A program made the translations under genes and the position numbers. From Glandiceps talaboti (Eukaryota > Hemichordata > Enteropneusta > Spengelidae): a stretch of DNA of 64,000 nt. The stretch covers positions 18,244,342 to 18,308,341 of the forward strand of contig NC_135549.1 of NCBI RefSeq assembly GCF_964340395.1, read 5' to 3'. The notes under the pieces are model-generated. The model worked only from the letters and a program-made list of their open reading frames with translations, did no database searches and was not told where the DNA came from. Positions 12,444 through 24,400 of the stretch are shown here, piece after piece. The number at the start of each line of letters is the position of its first letter. Positions within the stretch are counted from its first letter, which is position 1.

Positions 12444-12676
12444 TCAATCATACATTAAAATCCTGTGTTCTAAAACTCCAAATACCGTGTTATACGTGCC
12501 AAATATGTCTTTTACTTGCTTCAATGATTTCAGTGCAAGGTTTTGGTGATCTTGAAGACTAACTAAGGTTATATTACCATAGTGCCTAAGGACACCCAGG
12601 GCAAGAAAACCTTTTCTTTGGTACATTTCACAAAGAATGCTGTTGTGTCCTCTGGCCAAGGACGCTACACTTTTTG
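12444..12676 (-). other. Unassigned exon-like reading frame
   Basis: A minus-strand frame opens just after a possible acceptor (TTGACAG, AG at 12678-12677) and reads about 77 codons to a TGA at 12444. The amino-acid mix looks protein-like (LALGVLRHYGN, LKQVKDIFG), but I recognise no family and see no partner exons. It could be a terminal exon, a decayed fragment or chance. Confidence 0.15.
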
Positions 12677-13629
12677 TACACTGTCAAGTATTGTACTGCT
12701 TTGCATGATTCAAGTAAACACCATGCACCCTGGTATTTGTTTGACTGTAGGCTGGCATAAACAATTTATAGATTGACAAAGACTATTGGTTTATATGGGG
12801 ACATTTAGCTATGTACTTCTGCTGTATGGAAGTTTCTACTTTTTTGGTTCAATACATGTGGGCGTGTCCAAATGTTCAATCACTTCTTACTGACATATCA
12901 GAACTAGGTGTATAAAAATCGAAAATATCACAATCAAGATAAGAAAATTTAATTTTGTCTATTTTATTTCCGTTGGTTTGGTGTATACATCTATTCAGAC
13001 TTTTATTTACTCTATATATCTGTAATTTTGGCTTGTACCATAATTCAAAGTGTAAAACATGCCTTCTGTGAGAAGTAACAAGTAATGGTATAAATTGTAG
13101 TCTGGATGCCAACATGGTCTCTGTGAGTGGAGGTGTAAATTGTGATGATACTGTATAGGTACTAGACTATATAAATTGCAGCATAGACAATGCACACTTC
13201 ACTTGCCGCTTAGTTTACTGACAAAAACTCTCTGTATGCAACATAAGCAAATTGTTTCTTGTGACAGAAACTTGCCAAACAAACGTTAATTTCACATTTC
13301 AGTGACCTGCCACTGCCAGTTGCATGTCCTTCCTAAATGTTTATAAACAAAAAAAGTACACAATTTGTTGCAGTTATGTGTTAATGTGCCAGCCAGGCTT
13401 TATAGTTTAACATGATTCTATGAATGGTGAGGAACAATCACACACAATAAGACTAATTAAATACTTTAATGTTGATAAACTTCTTGTAAACTTTCCACTT
13501 ACAATTAGCCTCATAAATATTTACTCAATATACTTTTATTAGTGTCAGTTCTTTTTACCATTCTCATTGATGTGTCCAAATCTTTGATAGGAAGTGTGGT
13601 GTCATAACGTTGCTTGTTTTGTGTGGTGG

Positions 13630-13647
13630 CGGGGGGGGGGGGGGGGT
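13630..13647. repeat. Poly-G run
   Basis: A G homopolymer of about 17 bases, followed 20 bases later by a second short G run. It has no coding context. Confidence 0.85.
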
Positions 13648-14297
13648 GTTGTTTCCTTTTGGGGGGGATTCTACTGTTGTTGGAGAACTAATATTAGTAC
13701 TAATATTCTTGAGGTGCATTTTAGTAGCTGGTATTTAATTAATGTACAACATGTATCAAACTACACTATACTGGTACACAATCTCAGTCCACTGGCTTCG
13801 TTGAAATGCCATTATTTTACATTACATCTGTAATAGCTTGGACGAAGTAGTTGTAAACTTGTATAGCTGCAGGTTCAAAAATGACCTGTAATCTCATTTT
13901 TATGACCTTCTCTCTGAGTCTTAACGAATACATACCAATATATAATAATACCACTACCGACATGTAGAGCACTGGGTGATCCTTTATTTTATAAAATATA
14001 AATGACAGTTCAGTGAAACCAGGGCAGTGGTGTCTACAACAAAGACAATTACTCCTTTCAAGTTGTTTATTTGTTTAATACTAATATAGAAAATGGGTAT
14101 CGTAGGATGCTGTTTTCGTAAAAGGTCAAATTCACTGTCAAGACCTAGCGACCTAAAATTGCCAGTGTCACTGGGAAGACGACAGGAATTTCGTGTGTGA
14201 AGCCCATTCCTTCTGTAATGAGCTGTATCAAACTATACTTATAAGTATAGAAGATTTAGTTTGTACCTAACTCATGTACTCAACGCTTTTCACTTAC

Positions 14298-14508
14298 CTC
14301 CCCCATTTTTGTAACACAGGTATGGAAACCTCCAAACGTTTCCCAGTCCGACAGCAAAGCCGATACATGATAACATGAATTCTGCCTTGTTACTCCATTT
14401 GGGCCGTTTGCCTTCGAATTCATCGCCACTTTGGCCGCCACCCTTCTTGCCATCGACATGTACATCTACTTCGTCCAAGGATCTCGGTTCTTTACCTTTG
14501 TCATTCAT
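14298..14508 (-). CDS. SLC6-family transporter, first coding exon (copy 2)
   Basis: About 70 residues: a charged tail with a GKKGGG stretch, then KRPKW and the start of TM1 ending in [18 protein letters not shown]. The TM1 part is nearly identical to the exon at 69-288, while the first ~40 residues are unrelated. The ATG at 14508 is preceded by an in-frame TAA, so this is a start exon and not an internal one. It ends in phase 1 at 14298 with donor GTAAGTG, the same codon position as copy 1. It is either an alternative promoter exon of one SLC6 gene or the start of a tandem paralogue whose other exons I did not find in the window. Confidence 0.88.
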
Positions 14509-16834
14509 TATTAATAACAAAATGTACCGTTACTGCGTTAGTTTTCAAAGTGAAGTTATTACTTTACACGGCAGTAACTCGATGTAAGAATTCGAGACTG
14601 AAGGTTGAGAAGCCAAAACTCGCTAAGGTTTCAATATCACTCGTCACACCGTTAATAGTATACTATAGTACGTGATAGATATAAAGTTACACCGAATTTG
14701 AATAAGATTTAAATGTGAATATCGCAGTGTAAGTGAAAAGGTACAACGTTCAAACATGTGACCCGAAAAACTAAGAAGAGTTGTTTGAACGATCCCAGTA
14801 CACTACCACAGTCTGAGCCCACTTATGGGTGGGGTTGTGAGTTTCAATCTTAGGTGTAGGACGATTTGTGACACGAACCATAGTTAATAAAACACTTTAT
14901 ATCGTCTCTTTCAGGATATTTATTACACATCTAACTTTATTCATATGTAGTAAATGTCAAGAAAACACATGCTTGTGGCAAAAGCTGTACTATGACTCGT
15001 CACTATAACCTTAATCAAATGGAATCGCCCAAAACTTTTCTTGGCTCCCGCGGTTTGTACTTTGAGCTTCTGCCACCTGCCATACATGTGCCATGCCACT
15101 CGATGACTGAAACCGTAGACGCTCCCCTCCACCAGGTATTATATTGGGAACTTATTTAACCAACTACGTCGATAAAAAGTAACCTTATATACCGGTGAAC
15201 CTGCAAAAATACAAATTATAAAATTATTTGACAAGAATTCGACCGAACCATGTATAAGTTACTATAAACATGGTCGTAAGTGTTATGGTTGAGTGGGTAC
15301 ACAAACATGAAGGCCCTATTGCCCAAGGCCTATTTATACTACCATGAATCAATATTTTAGTATTTGTAAACACCATTGCCAGCATTTGGATAGTCTCGCT
15401 TACGATTCTGACACTTCCAAAACGTTTCATATTTTCGTAAAACATATAGAAAAAACATTAAGGGCGCATCAAGGCTGAGATGAAAACGAAAGTTCACGAT
15501 CGGGTCAGTAATATATACTCAATAAGTTTTAAGGTCCGGTTACAATATGCAATGGAAATATTGACCAGGAATCCCATCGACTTGACGACATCTAGCCGTC
15601 TTATCAATATCTTACAATGAAAATCCAGGTTAGGCGTACTGAATATACATATAACTGTACAGGCCTACCGTACCGTATAAACTGTACTTGACTCAACAGA
15701 GAGAGATTATCTGCAAAGTAAACAATCATAGATAGGTTACCAGGGTCACAGTAACATTCGGTACTTGTTCAATTATTTTATAATAATTGTCAATATCTAG
15801 AACTTCTAGAAATCAACGAATTGACAATGTAGTATCCATGTATCGAATCGTGTCAACAAAACCAATACACAATTCTCCAATTCTGCATTTTCAGTACGCG
15901 ATGTGTGACTGACTATACACGATGTCTGGGCTGATAAGTTTTTGATTTCACGTAGTAGGCCGATTCCATTGCGTAGCTACTTATATGATAATTTCATGTG
16001 TGATTATAGTTTGATATATATCTGACAGACTAATGCTCAAGTTACTGCAAGGGGAATATGGTTAATATTGGCATATCGTCTATATGTAAGGTAACCATAC
16101 AAAAAGATACTTTGTAAGTAAAGCTTTCTACTTTCAGCTCTATATATAAATCACCACACACCCCCTATTACCTCCGGAAAAAAAAACATTATATAAAAGC
16201 TTTTGGCATATTCTGTATGACAGTATGATATAATAAATGGGTATTTCGACTTTGTCAAACAATGCCCAATTGCAAAGAAAGTCCACCCATCGTTCAGCAG
16301 GTCAATAGCTACTATAACAATTCTTGTATTACCATTTTCGTCTTTCTACGAAAAGTACCGCCTTCGAATTCTTGAAGAAGAAATCATGATTTCGCTAACT
16401 TAAAAATAAGATCGTACTTTCAATATGCCATAGCTCAGCAACCACAAAGGATTATAGAACAAATTCCAATGCTCTTTATTCTTAAGCTTACCTCGAGAAT
16501 TGAAGTAAAAAGGATAATTTTCATGTACAAGCTAGTTACGTGTCAGGACGTCAAAATACCATTTATTATGTACTATCAGTGATAGCATCACAAAAATCGG
16601 TCAAGAGCTTTCAGAAAATGTATACACTGTTTTGGTGTGTGTGGTGACTTATAGTTTAATAAGTAAGCTTTATTTATAAGTAGACATCTGTTATCTAAAA
16701 CATTGGGACTGTCATTTTCTTCCAAAAGAAAACCTGCATGTAGATGTAATATGTCAAAAGAATGTTTACGCCGAAAAGAAAGGAATAGAAAAGAAAAGAA
16801 AACATTGAATTGTTGTTAAACAACAAGTACTCAC

Positions 16835-16960
16835 GTATACATGAATTTCATAGTCAGTCGACTTGGTGAGTGTTTCTCGGATTCAACAACACACTGCATT
16901 CACTGGCTCTCTTCGTCGTCAATCGCGGGCGTCAATCCTTTTGCATATACACATTTTGAG
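16835..16960 (-). other. Possible 5' untranslated exon of SLC6 copy 2
   Basis: A relatively GC-rich minus-strand patch (GACGCCCGCGATTGACG) ends at a strong donor, GTGAGT (16834-16829). Its position about 2.3 kb upstream of the copy-2 start exon fits a leader exon. No transcript evidence is available, and the upstream boundary is a guess. Confidence 0.2.
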
Positions 16961-17190
16961 CACTATGTGCATTTTGACACACCCAGTTACAAATATAACA
17001 CGTAATTAAGGATGAACGGAAAAACTTATAAAGTATGACTAAATAGCATACAAATTATTTTGTCGCAAGGCATCATATATTGTTTTATATATTCGTAAAT
17101 ACAGAAACTGAATATAAGTATAGCAACCTCTATAGAATATCTATATATCATTCTAACTTTTCTAAATGTATGACCTCCAAGTTTTTTATT

Positions 17191-17191
<1 letters not shown>

Positions 17192-17225
<34 letters not shown>

Positions 17226-17246
17226 AATAATAACAACAACAACAAC
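17192..17246. repeat. (AAC)n microsatellite
   Basis: AAC repeats with a short AAT interruption. Confidence 0.9.
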
Positions 17247-17703
17247 CATTATGTATGCAGTAAATGTATCACATGATGTTGTATATCATAATCGATTCAT
17301 TCGATTTTGCATAAACGTGATTTTGTTATGTGTGTTCAAGGCCGAATATACGTGTAAGTAATTTCACAACATTAGCAATAATGCGATATGAAATATGTGT
17401 CTAAATGTTTACATTAGCCAATCTCATGAGAACATCGGAAAATAAATCAAACTGAGTACCACAAGTCATGCGATTGCTAGGAGATAATGACCACACTCAG
17501 AAAGGAAACATCATCGACAGCTTATGAATCCATGTGATATTCGACGCCTTTCAAAGCTACATATCTAATATTACTATATCTCTTATAAAAGTCTAAAATT
17601 TGAAGGTAAAGCTTGATTTGTAACATAACTTAGAGACAACGTGAACAGACCAGTGTCATGTCAGATACAACCATATGTAAACTGAATGCCTTCAGTATAT
17701 AAA

Positions 17704-17733
17704 CTCAGACCACTAAAAGTATAGTGGTCTGAG
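17704..17733. repeat. 12-bp perfect hairpin
   Basis: CTCAGACCACTA (17704-17715) pairs exactly with TAGTGGTCTGAG (17722-17733) across a six-base loop. A related half (CTAGTGGTCTGAG) lies near 20336. Confidence 0.8.
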
Positions 17734-17960
17734 ATAAAAAGGAGTCTTTCCTATATCAGTTGTTATCATCAAATATATATATATTTTGAATCATGATTGT
17801 AAGATATTACCTACTTACCAAAAAGTTAATAATTATGCAAATTACTGCAATAGTATTTTACATTCAAGAAGGTTAGCCTTGGTGTATTTTTTGTTTACTG
17901 GAACGATGATTGAATATTCTCTTTCAGTAATACCCAACATAGTTTCCACCCCACCCATCC

Positions 17961-17961
17961 C

Positions 17962-18014
<53 letters not shown>

Positions 18015-18015
18015 G
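17961..18015. repeat. (AAC)n microsatellite
   Basis: About 18 AAC units. Poly-Thr, poly-Val, poly-Leu and poly-Cys frames across it are artefacts. Confidence 0.95.
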
Positions 18016-19865
18016 AAGTACACGATGAGAAATCTGGTGAAACTGAAATCGTTTTTTCTGGATAAAAAATAATTTGGTTGACTCCTTGAACATATTTTTC
18101 CATACACAGATCTCGTTGACTCACTAGGGGTGACGGGCCACGGAAGTGATTAATAACTCTCTCTAGTGTACATTTTTGTCTACTTTTGAATTGATTAATT
18201 TAGCCATATATTTTTTTCCTGTTGACTTATTTCATATTTTCTATTTCATCTTGAGTACAGAGGGCTAAGATACTGTCAGCTGACACCAGTCTGCTGTAAA
18301 ACATTAACTGTTAAAAAATGATGTCCTCAGTAGCATTCTCTACTTACTAAAATTCAACAAGATGTACATGTATAATGTCATTAGCTACATGGAACTGTAT
18401 CGTTATATTGCCATGCTACTGTATTTAGGTGAGCCGAGATTCGAATGCCAAGACACAAGGGGGGGGGGCACTTTTAATGACCGAATAATTAACCTCTTTT
18501 CAGAAAATAGGTGAAACAGAGAAGAAGAAAAATCTGTGAGATACTCATCCACAATAATAAAAGATTTAAAAAAAAATTATTTTTTATTGGTTGCTGGGAG
18601 ATCTTCAGTAATAAAGTATTTACAGTAAAGTACATTACCGTATTCACTGAAACTCATGTTATTGCAGTAGCCCGTATGTGAAATCGCCAACTTCAATAAT
18701 CGAAAACAAAATTCTACTTGTTTTGTTGTCGATTTTTTTTTAAAGTTAGCAATGGCACTTGGGGGCCACCGTACGTTGACATAATATAATTCAGGACTCG
18801 ACTGGGACGTATTAGTCTGGAAATGGAATGTACCATTATAACACAGGGAGTGTCAGTACACGTCTACTCATACTACCAAAACATAAATCACAAATTTAAT
18901 TTAAGTTGTGTTAAAGGTACAGACACCAAATATTCCTGAGTTTAATCAAATATGAAATATTCATGTAACATGTAGATGTTTCCTACTTATATATCTCCTG
19001 AGTGAATAGTCTTAGCATCATACCAGTACATTAAAAGTCCAGTGTCATTTGTTGGTTTTCTAGATCAATATCTGTACTTTGACTGACGTTCAATCTCATA
19101 GCTAACATTCTCCTGGTCAATATGAAAGTACAATACAATGAATATACATGTCTGTTGCATCTCTCTACAAGATTGTCACTTACTAGCAGTTCAAAATTTA
19201 CACTACAATTTGTTGAAAAATGTTTTTTTTTTCATATTTCCACATCATTTTGTAAATTTATTTGTTACTCCAAATATTCTGCCCATCCCACCCTCAAAAA
19301 AAGAAGAAAAAAGTGTCCCTAAACAGAGGTTAGTCAGATCTACTGCTCTACTTGACAAATTAAAGAATGTTTACTAATTTAGTCTGGATACCAACATGGT
19401 CTCTATAACCCCAAAGCGAGATATGAAAGATTTGATGACTAGGCTATTACCCAATTTGGAAAGCATGAGTTTTATTGCCATGGTCACTACAATAACACAG
19501 CCACTCTTATGAATTCTATTGTATGGGGTACTATAGACAAACAGTTAGAGATATGAATTTAATACCCTGTCACACAACACACTGACATGTATCCATCCAT
19601 CAAAATTAACAGTTGAGCAGAGTTACTGATCGCCTGTGTAATGTTCACCACTGTCTGTTGACATGTATCCATTCATCAACAGTAACAGCAGAGCAGTGTT
19701 ACTGATATAGCCTATGTAATGTTCTGCACCGATTTACAAACCTATGAAACAAGCGTTTCTGTTGTTTTACAATAGGTCTATATGAATGTCCTGTTATGAC
19801 ATATTACGGGCATAACTGTGTTTGTATGGTACGTTTGTTTGTTTGTTAGTTTTTGAGTTATTGTG

Positions 19866-19867
<2 letters not shown>

Positions 19868-19905
<38 letters not shown>

Positions 19906-19914
19906 GGGGGGGGG
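19868..19914. repeat. Poly-T tract followed by poly-G
   Basis: Thirty-plus T then about ten G. It could be the tail of a minus-strand retroposon, but no body was recognised. Confidence 0.85.
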
Positions 19915-21151
19915 ATTGTTGTGTTGTAACTTGTTGTACCATTTAGCTACATATTGAAAGTTACACCTAAACACTTCCTGAGGAATAACAATCACTTGTT
20001 ATTGACAGAACTAGAAACTGATACTCATACTAAAAACATCAATGATTTGGAGACAAAATTTAGTTAGCAATAAGATGCCAAGGAAACCTCTAGTATGTCA
20101 TCACCTGGGTTAACAATACCAGAAGGCCATTTGTAAATTGCCATTAATGGTATGCATAGCCATTTACTAAACACATATAGACAGTGGTTATGTAAGTGTG
20201 CAAGCAAGGACACATCTCTCTGAGAGATTATCTAAGAATAGTGTAATTGAGGTTTCAGGCAAGTGTTTTCACCCAAGTACTCCCATAAAACAAGCATATA
20301 AACTCAGCTTGTGGCCCTCCTTACCATCTATAGTGCTAGTGGTCTGAGATTGTACACATGTTGAAGGCAATGTTACTGACAAGTTTAATGCAGTATCTGA
20401 TAGAATATCAAGTACCTTTACAACATTTTGTGAACAATGAGGCTAGCCTTCAAATAAAGCCACTTGTTCCACACGCAAAGTGACAATCTGATTAAAATCT
20501 GACATGGGAATACAACTCGACTGCTTTTGTTTTAATATTTCTGTTTCCTTCGTATCTTGTCATTTGTTTTTCGATTTTCTTGCACCTTCCACTCACTCCC
20601 AGAAGAACAAAAAGTTATGGCAAATGACAATAGTTGAAGGAAATATAGGTAAAATAAAGGAATCCAGCCAACCATATTCCATTCAGATTGATAGAGTGAT
20701 ATCTAGTAGAGATATGCAGAACAGAATGTCAAAGAAGATTTAAAAACAATTAAACCTGGTACAAAGGTGAAAGGTCAGGGAATCCTGGGACAGCTAATTT
20801 TTTCTCATTCATTCAGGGAATCTCCTAAGTGTTGTCACCCCCCCCCCCCTTAATGCCTTCATTACCATGTCATACAGTACACATAATATCAGTACTTGTC
20901 ATGAGAAATCCTGGCAGTGACAACTACCTTGTCACAGATCACAACAGAGACCAACAGTTTTTTTTCACAAGCATCCACAGCATGCAACTCATGTCCACAA
21001 TGACACATTTCATTTATTAATAGAAAAGACAGCATGAATTCCTGAATACATCATCCACTAGCAAACATAGAAATAACCACACTAGATACCACATTGTCAT
21101 TTCATTGCATGCAATCCCAGTTAACCAAAATGACTTGCAATATTAGTACTT

Positions 21152-21157
21152 TTTATT
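21152..21157 (-). terminator. SUCLG2: Probable SUCLG2 polyadenylation signal
   Basis: AATAAA on the minus strand, about 270 bases downstream of the SUCLG2 stop codon. It is the first canonical signal I found after the stop. Confidence 0.4.
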
Positions 21158-21424
21158 TACACACCTTTGTTTTTTATATAGAAAATTTCACTCTCTATAC
21201 TTCTTTTAAATACATGACAAATTAAACAAAGCAACCTATGTGGTTGAATCAGATGTTGTACATTTATGCCATGTTTGTAATTTCAATGATTTGTCATTGT
21301 TTGTTAACACGATCTACTAAAGGTAATTAAAATGACAGGCTTAGTGTCATGATATCAGCACCGTAAAAACAGACAAACAGACAGACAGACAGATGGATGG
21401 ATAATTCCCTGATTTGTCTGCATT

Positions 21425-24400
21425 CTATGCCTTCAACTTAGCCACAGCTTTCTTAGCGGCATCATCTAGATCTGAAGCTGAGATTATTGGAAGACCACTC
21501 TCGTCTAACATCTTCAGTGCAACATCAACATTGGTACCTGTTGAACAAAAAAACAAACAAACAGAAAAACCATGAGTGTGATCGTATTTAAGATAATCCT
21601 TCATATCGTAGAAGACAGCTCCCAACTGGTTATTCTGGAAATCTTAAGTTTGGCCTTAAAAATGAAGGTTAAGGTCAAAGCTTTTAGTATTCAGCTTGAA
21701 AGCTATCCTTCATAAATATAGGTGTAGACACTTGAATGGTTATTGACCGACCAATTTCTCCAACTGACCTTGAATATGGAGGTCAAAGTCAAAGGTCAAC
21801 GTATAAAAAAGAAGGCGTACCTTTGATCACGAGTTTTGACACTTAAATGGAGTCTTTGTGTGGTCGACTTGTAGAAACACACATTTGGTCATTTCTACTT
21901 GAAAATGTTTGTCAAAGTCAAAGGTCACAGGGTCTCATCATTAAGCTTACCATTCATAATGTTGGGTAGACCCTTGAATGTTGTCCATATGTATCAAACA
22001 TTTGGAGATAAGATGCAAAATGTACTTTTTTGTCAAAAATGTGGCCGCCATGTATTCTCATCCTAATTAACATTGTCTACTCACCTTCTAGTCTTACCAC
22101 CAGGGGGACTTTCAATTCTATCTTACTTAATGCAGTGATCAAACCATTGGCTATTGTAACACAGTTGACAATACCACCAAAAATATTCACTAAAATGGCT
22201 TTGACCTGCAAAAAAAACATAAAATGAAAGTTATGTTAATGATTCTCGGTACCTGCAATATCGTTGTACCTCCACTAGAGAGTCAAAATAGAGCGAGAAG
22301 GTCGATTTACTGTCATGTGCACCTATAGTAATGCATGTGAAGCGTATGGAGCAGAAGTTATGCTGTCAACCAAGAAATCGATCATTGGTTAGTTTTATGA
22401 CGTGCCTAGGCAGAAATATTCTGTTTCAGGTACTGAGAATTAAGTACAGTGCTTTGGTTATCAAGAATTTTGGTGGAAAACAAAATGTACTGGCAATTCA
22501 CTATCAACTTACCTGTGGATCTAATGTAATACTGCCCCCCCCCCCCCCCCCAACATACAAATTGATTTACAACTCTCCTGTGGATCTGAAGTAATACTGC
22601 CCCCCCCCCCCATACAAATGACTGACAGCTCACCTGTGGATCTGATGTAATACTGCCCCCCCCCCCCCCCCCACACACACACACATACATACATACAATT
22701 GACTGACAACTCACCTGTGGGTCTGAGGTAATAATTCTGATAGCTTCTACTACTTGATCTTCATTGACACCACCACCACAATCCAAAAAGTTGGCTGGTT
22801 CACCTCCAAACATATTAATAATATCCATGGTTGCCATAGCTAAACCAGCGCCATTGACTGCAAAATAAAAGTCAGTAATCATAACAATTAATTGAGTAAT
22901 TAAGAAAGACATGATAAAGGATAAGCCACTGTAACTCATGCCTAGAACTAAGCATCATAAAATATATAAAATATGGGTAATATTTCATAATTAATAATTT
23001 GTATTTTCTTCACTTAAATTGGCACAAGCTGAGTTTACAACCTGTTTACTCAAGTGCAAATGCATATTACATGAAATTTTGATTCAACTATCCCAGTATA
23101 ATGTTAATGTCATTGCATGTCTTCTATGACATTACAATTTGTGTTCTGGCACGGTTAGAACGAACTGTTGATTGCATAGCATTAGTAGGGAGTTCTGTAT
23201 ATTACAGTTTGTATTCTGGCATTGTTAGAACTGTTGATTGCATAGTAGGGATTTCTTATACATCTCTTGGGATGTATAATAAATTACATCATAAGATTGT
23301 TTATAAGTTTATCTTAATACCAGGTTTGAGTTCAGTTAAATGCAAGTGATTGTTAAGTGTATATATCAGTAAGTAGTATACTGTGAGCACTTCTTAACAT
23401 GCAGAAAAAAATTACATCCCAAAATCATATGGACAGTTTGTGCCCCTTTAAAGAGCCATTCACTACGTGATTACACCATAATTAGCATATTGTACCTTTG
23501 TACAGTAGAGTGCTAATAACAACATTGTGTCACCGACTAACAACTACATGTTTTGCATATTTGATATGGACAATATTTCATAATTAATGATTTGCTCTTT
23601 TTCATAATCAAGTGCCATCGTTTATGAAATATGATCACAATTTCAAATTCATATCATACTCATTTTACATAATTGAGTTCCATTAACTATGGGCAATAAA
23701 TCATATTTTATAATTTGTAATAATGATCAGGACAGACACTGTCACTTTTGAAAATAAGGAACTGCTGAAATACTGTCAGGATATTGTAACAGACAATATT
23801 TGAATCTGGGAATGATGGGCCTGCTGGTTTGACCATGATGTACAGTGAACCACCAACGTATGCATTTTGCTACTTCTACATAGATGAGACCATGGTTTTA
23901 CGCCAACCTTGTCAGCATCGACTTCATACTGGTTTAGTTCATGGTGTACTGTCATACATGTATGTTATAGAGTCAAAGTTTGCCTTACCTAAACAACCAA
24001 TATTTCCATCCATTCCTACATAGTTGAGACCATGTTTGGCTGCGTCAACTTCACGATGGTCTGTCTCTGTCTGGTCATCCATTGCAAACACCTCCTTTTG
24101 TCTGAATTCAGCATTATCATCAAAATTCATTTTGGCATCAAAGCAGACAACTAAAACACAAATCAAAAATTCGATAATGAGAGAAAATGTACTTAGGTGC
24201 CATCAATTATTAAAATACTTTGTACACAACTTCTGCAGATTGACACTTCTTGAAACAGGCTCATCAAATGTCACCTCCATTCACCAAGCAGTTTCTAGAT
24301 ATATAAGTTTTTGACTAAGATTAATGTTTTAAAGACACAAATTTGCATATCACTGATGGCATCATCATGTTCTGACTAAGTCTTCATAAATACATCCTCA

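Larger units (their letters stand above)
289..14297. other. Gene-free stretch between the two SLC6 start exons
   Basis: I recognised no further SLC6 exon here on the minus strand, although short exons could be missed by eye. The stretch holds tandem repeats, microsatellites, MITE-like and Helitron-like elements and hairpins, listed separately. If the two start exons belong to one gene, this is the extra first intron of the longer transcript. The small reading frames are short, show no family signature and look like chance. Confidence 0.5.
14509..21151. other. Region upstream of SLC6 start exon 2, to the SUCLG2 3' end
   Basis: No coding exon was recognised. The region should contain the promoter and 5' untranslated exon(s) of SLC6 copy 2. 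It also holds two AAC microsatellites, a short hairpin, a poly-T/poly-G tract and a tandem duplication near 19.6 kb, where GACATGTATCCAT recurs at a pitch of roughly 80 bases. Confidence 0.5.

Noticed and set aside
22406-22939. Minus-strand frame of 177 codons
   Set aside because: It is the SUCLG2 exon 22857-22715 plus read-through into flanking intron and the copied donor array, not a separate gene.
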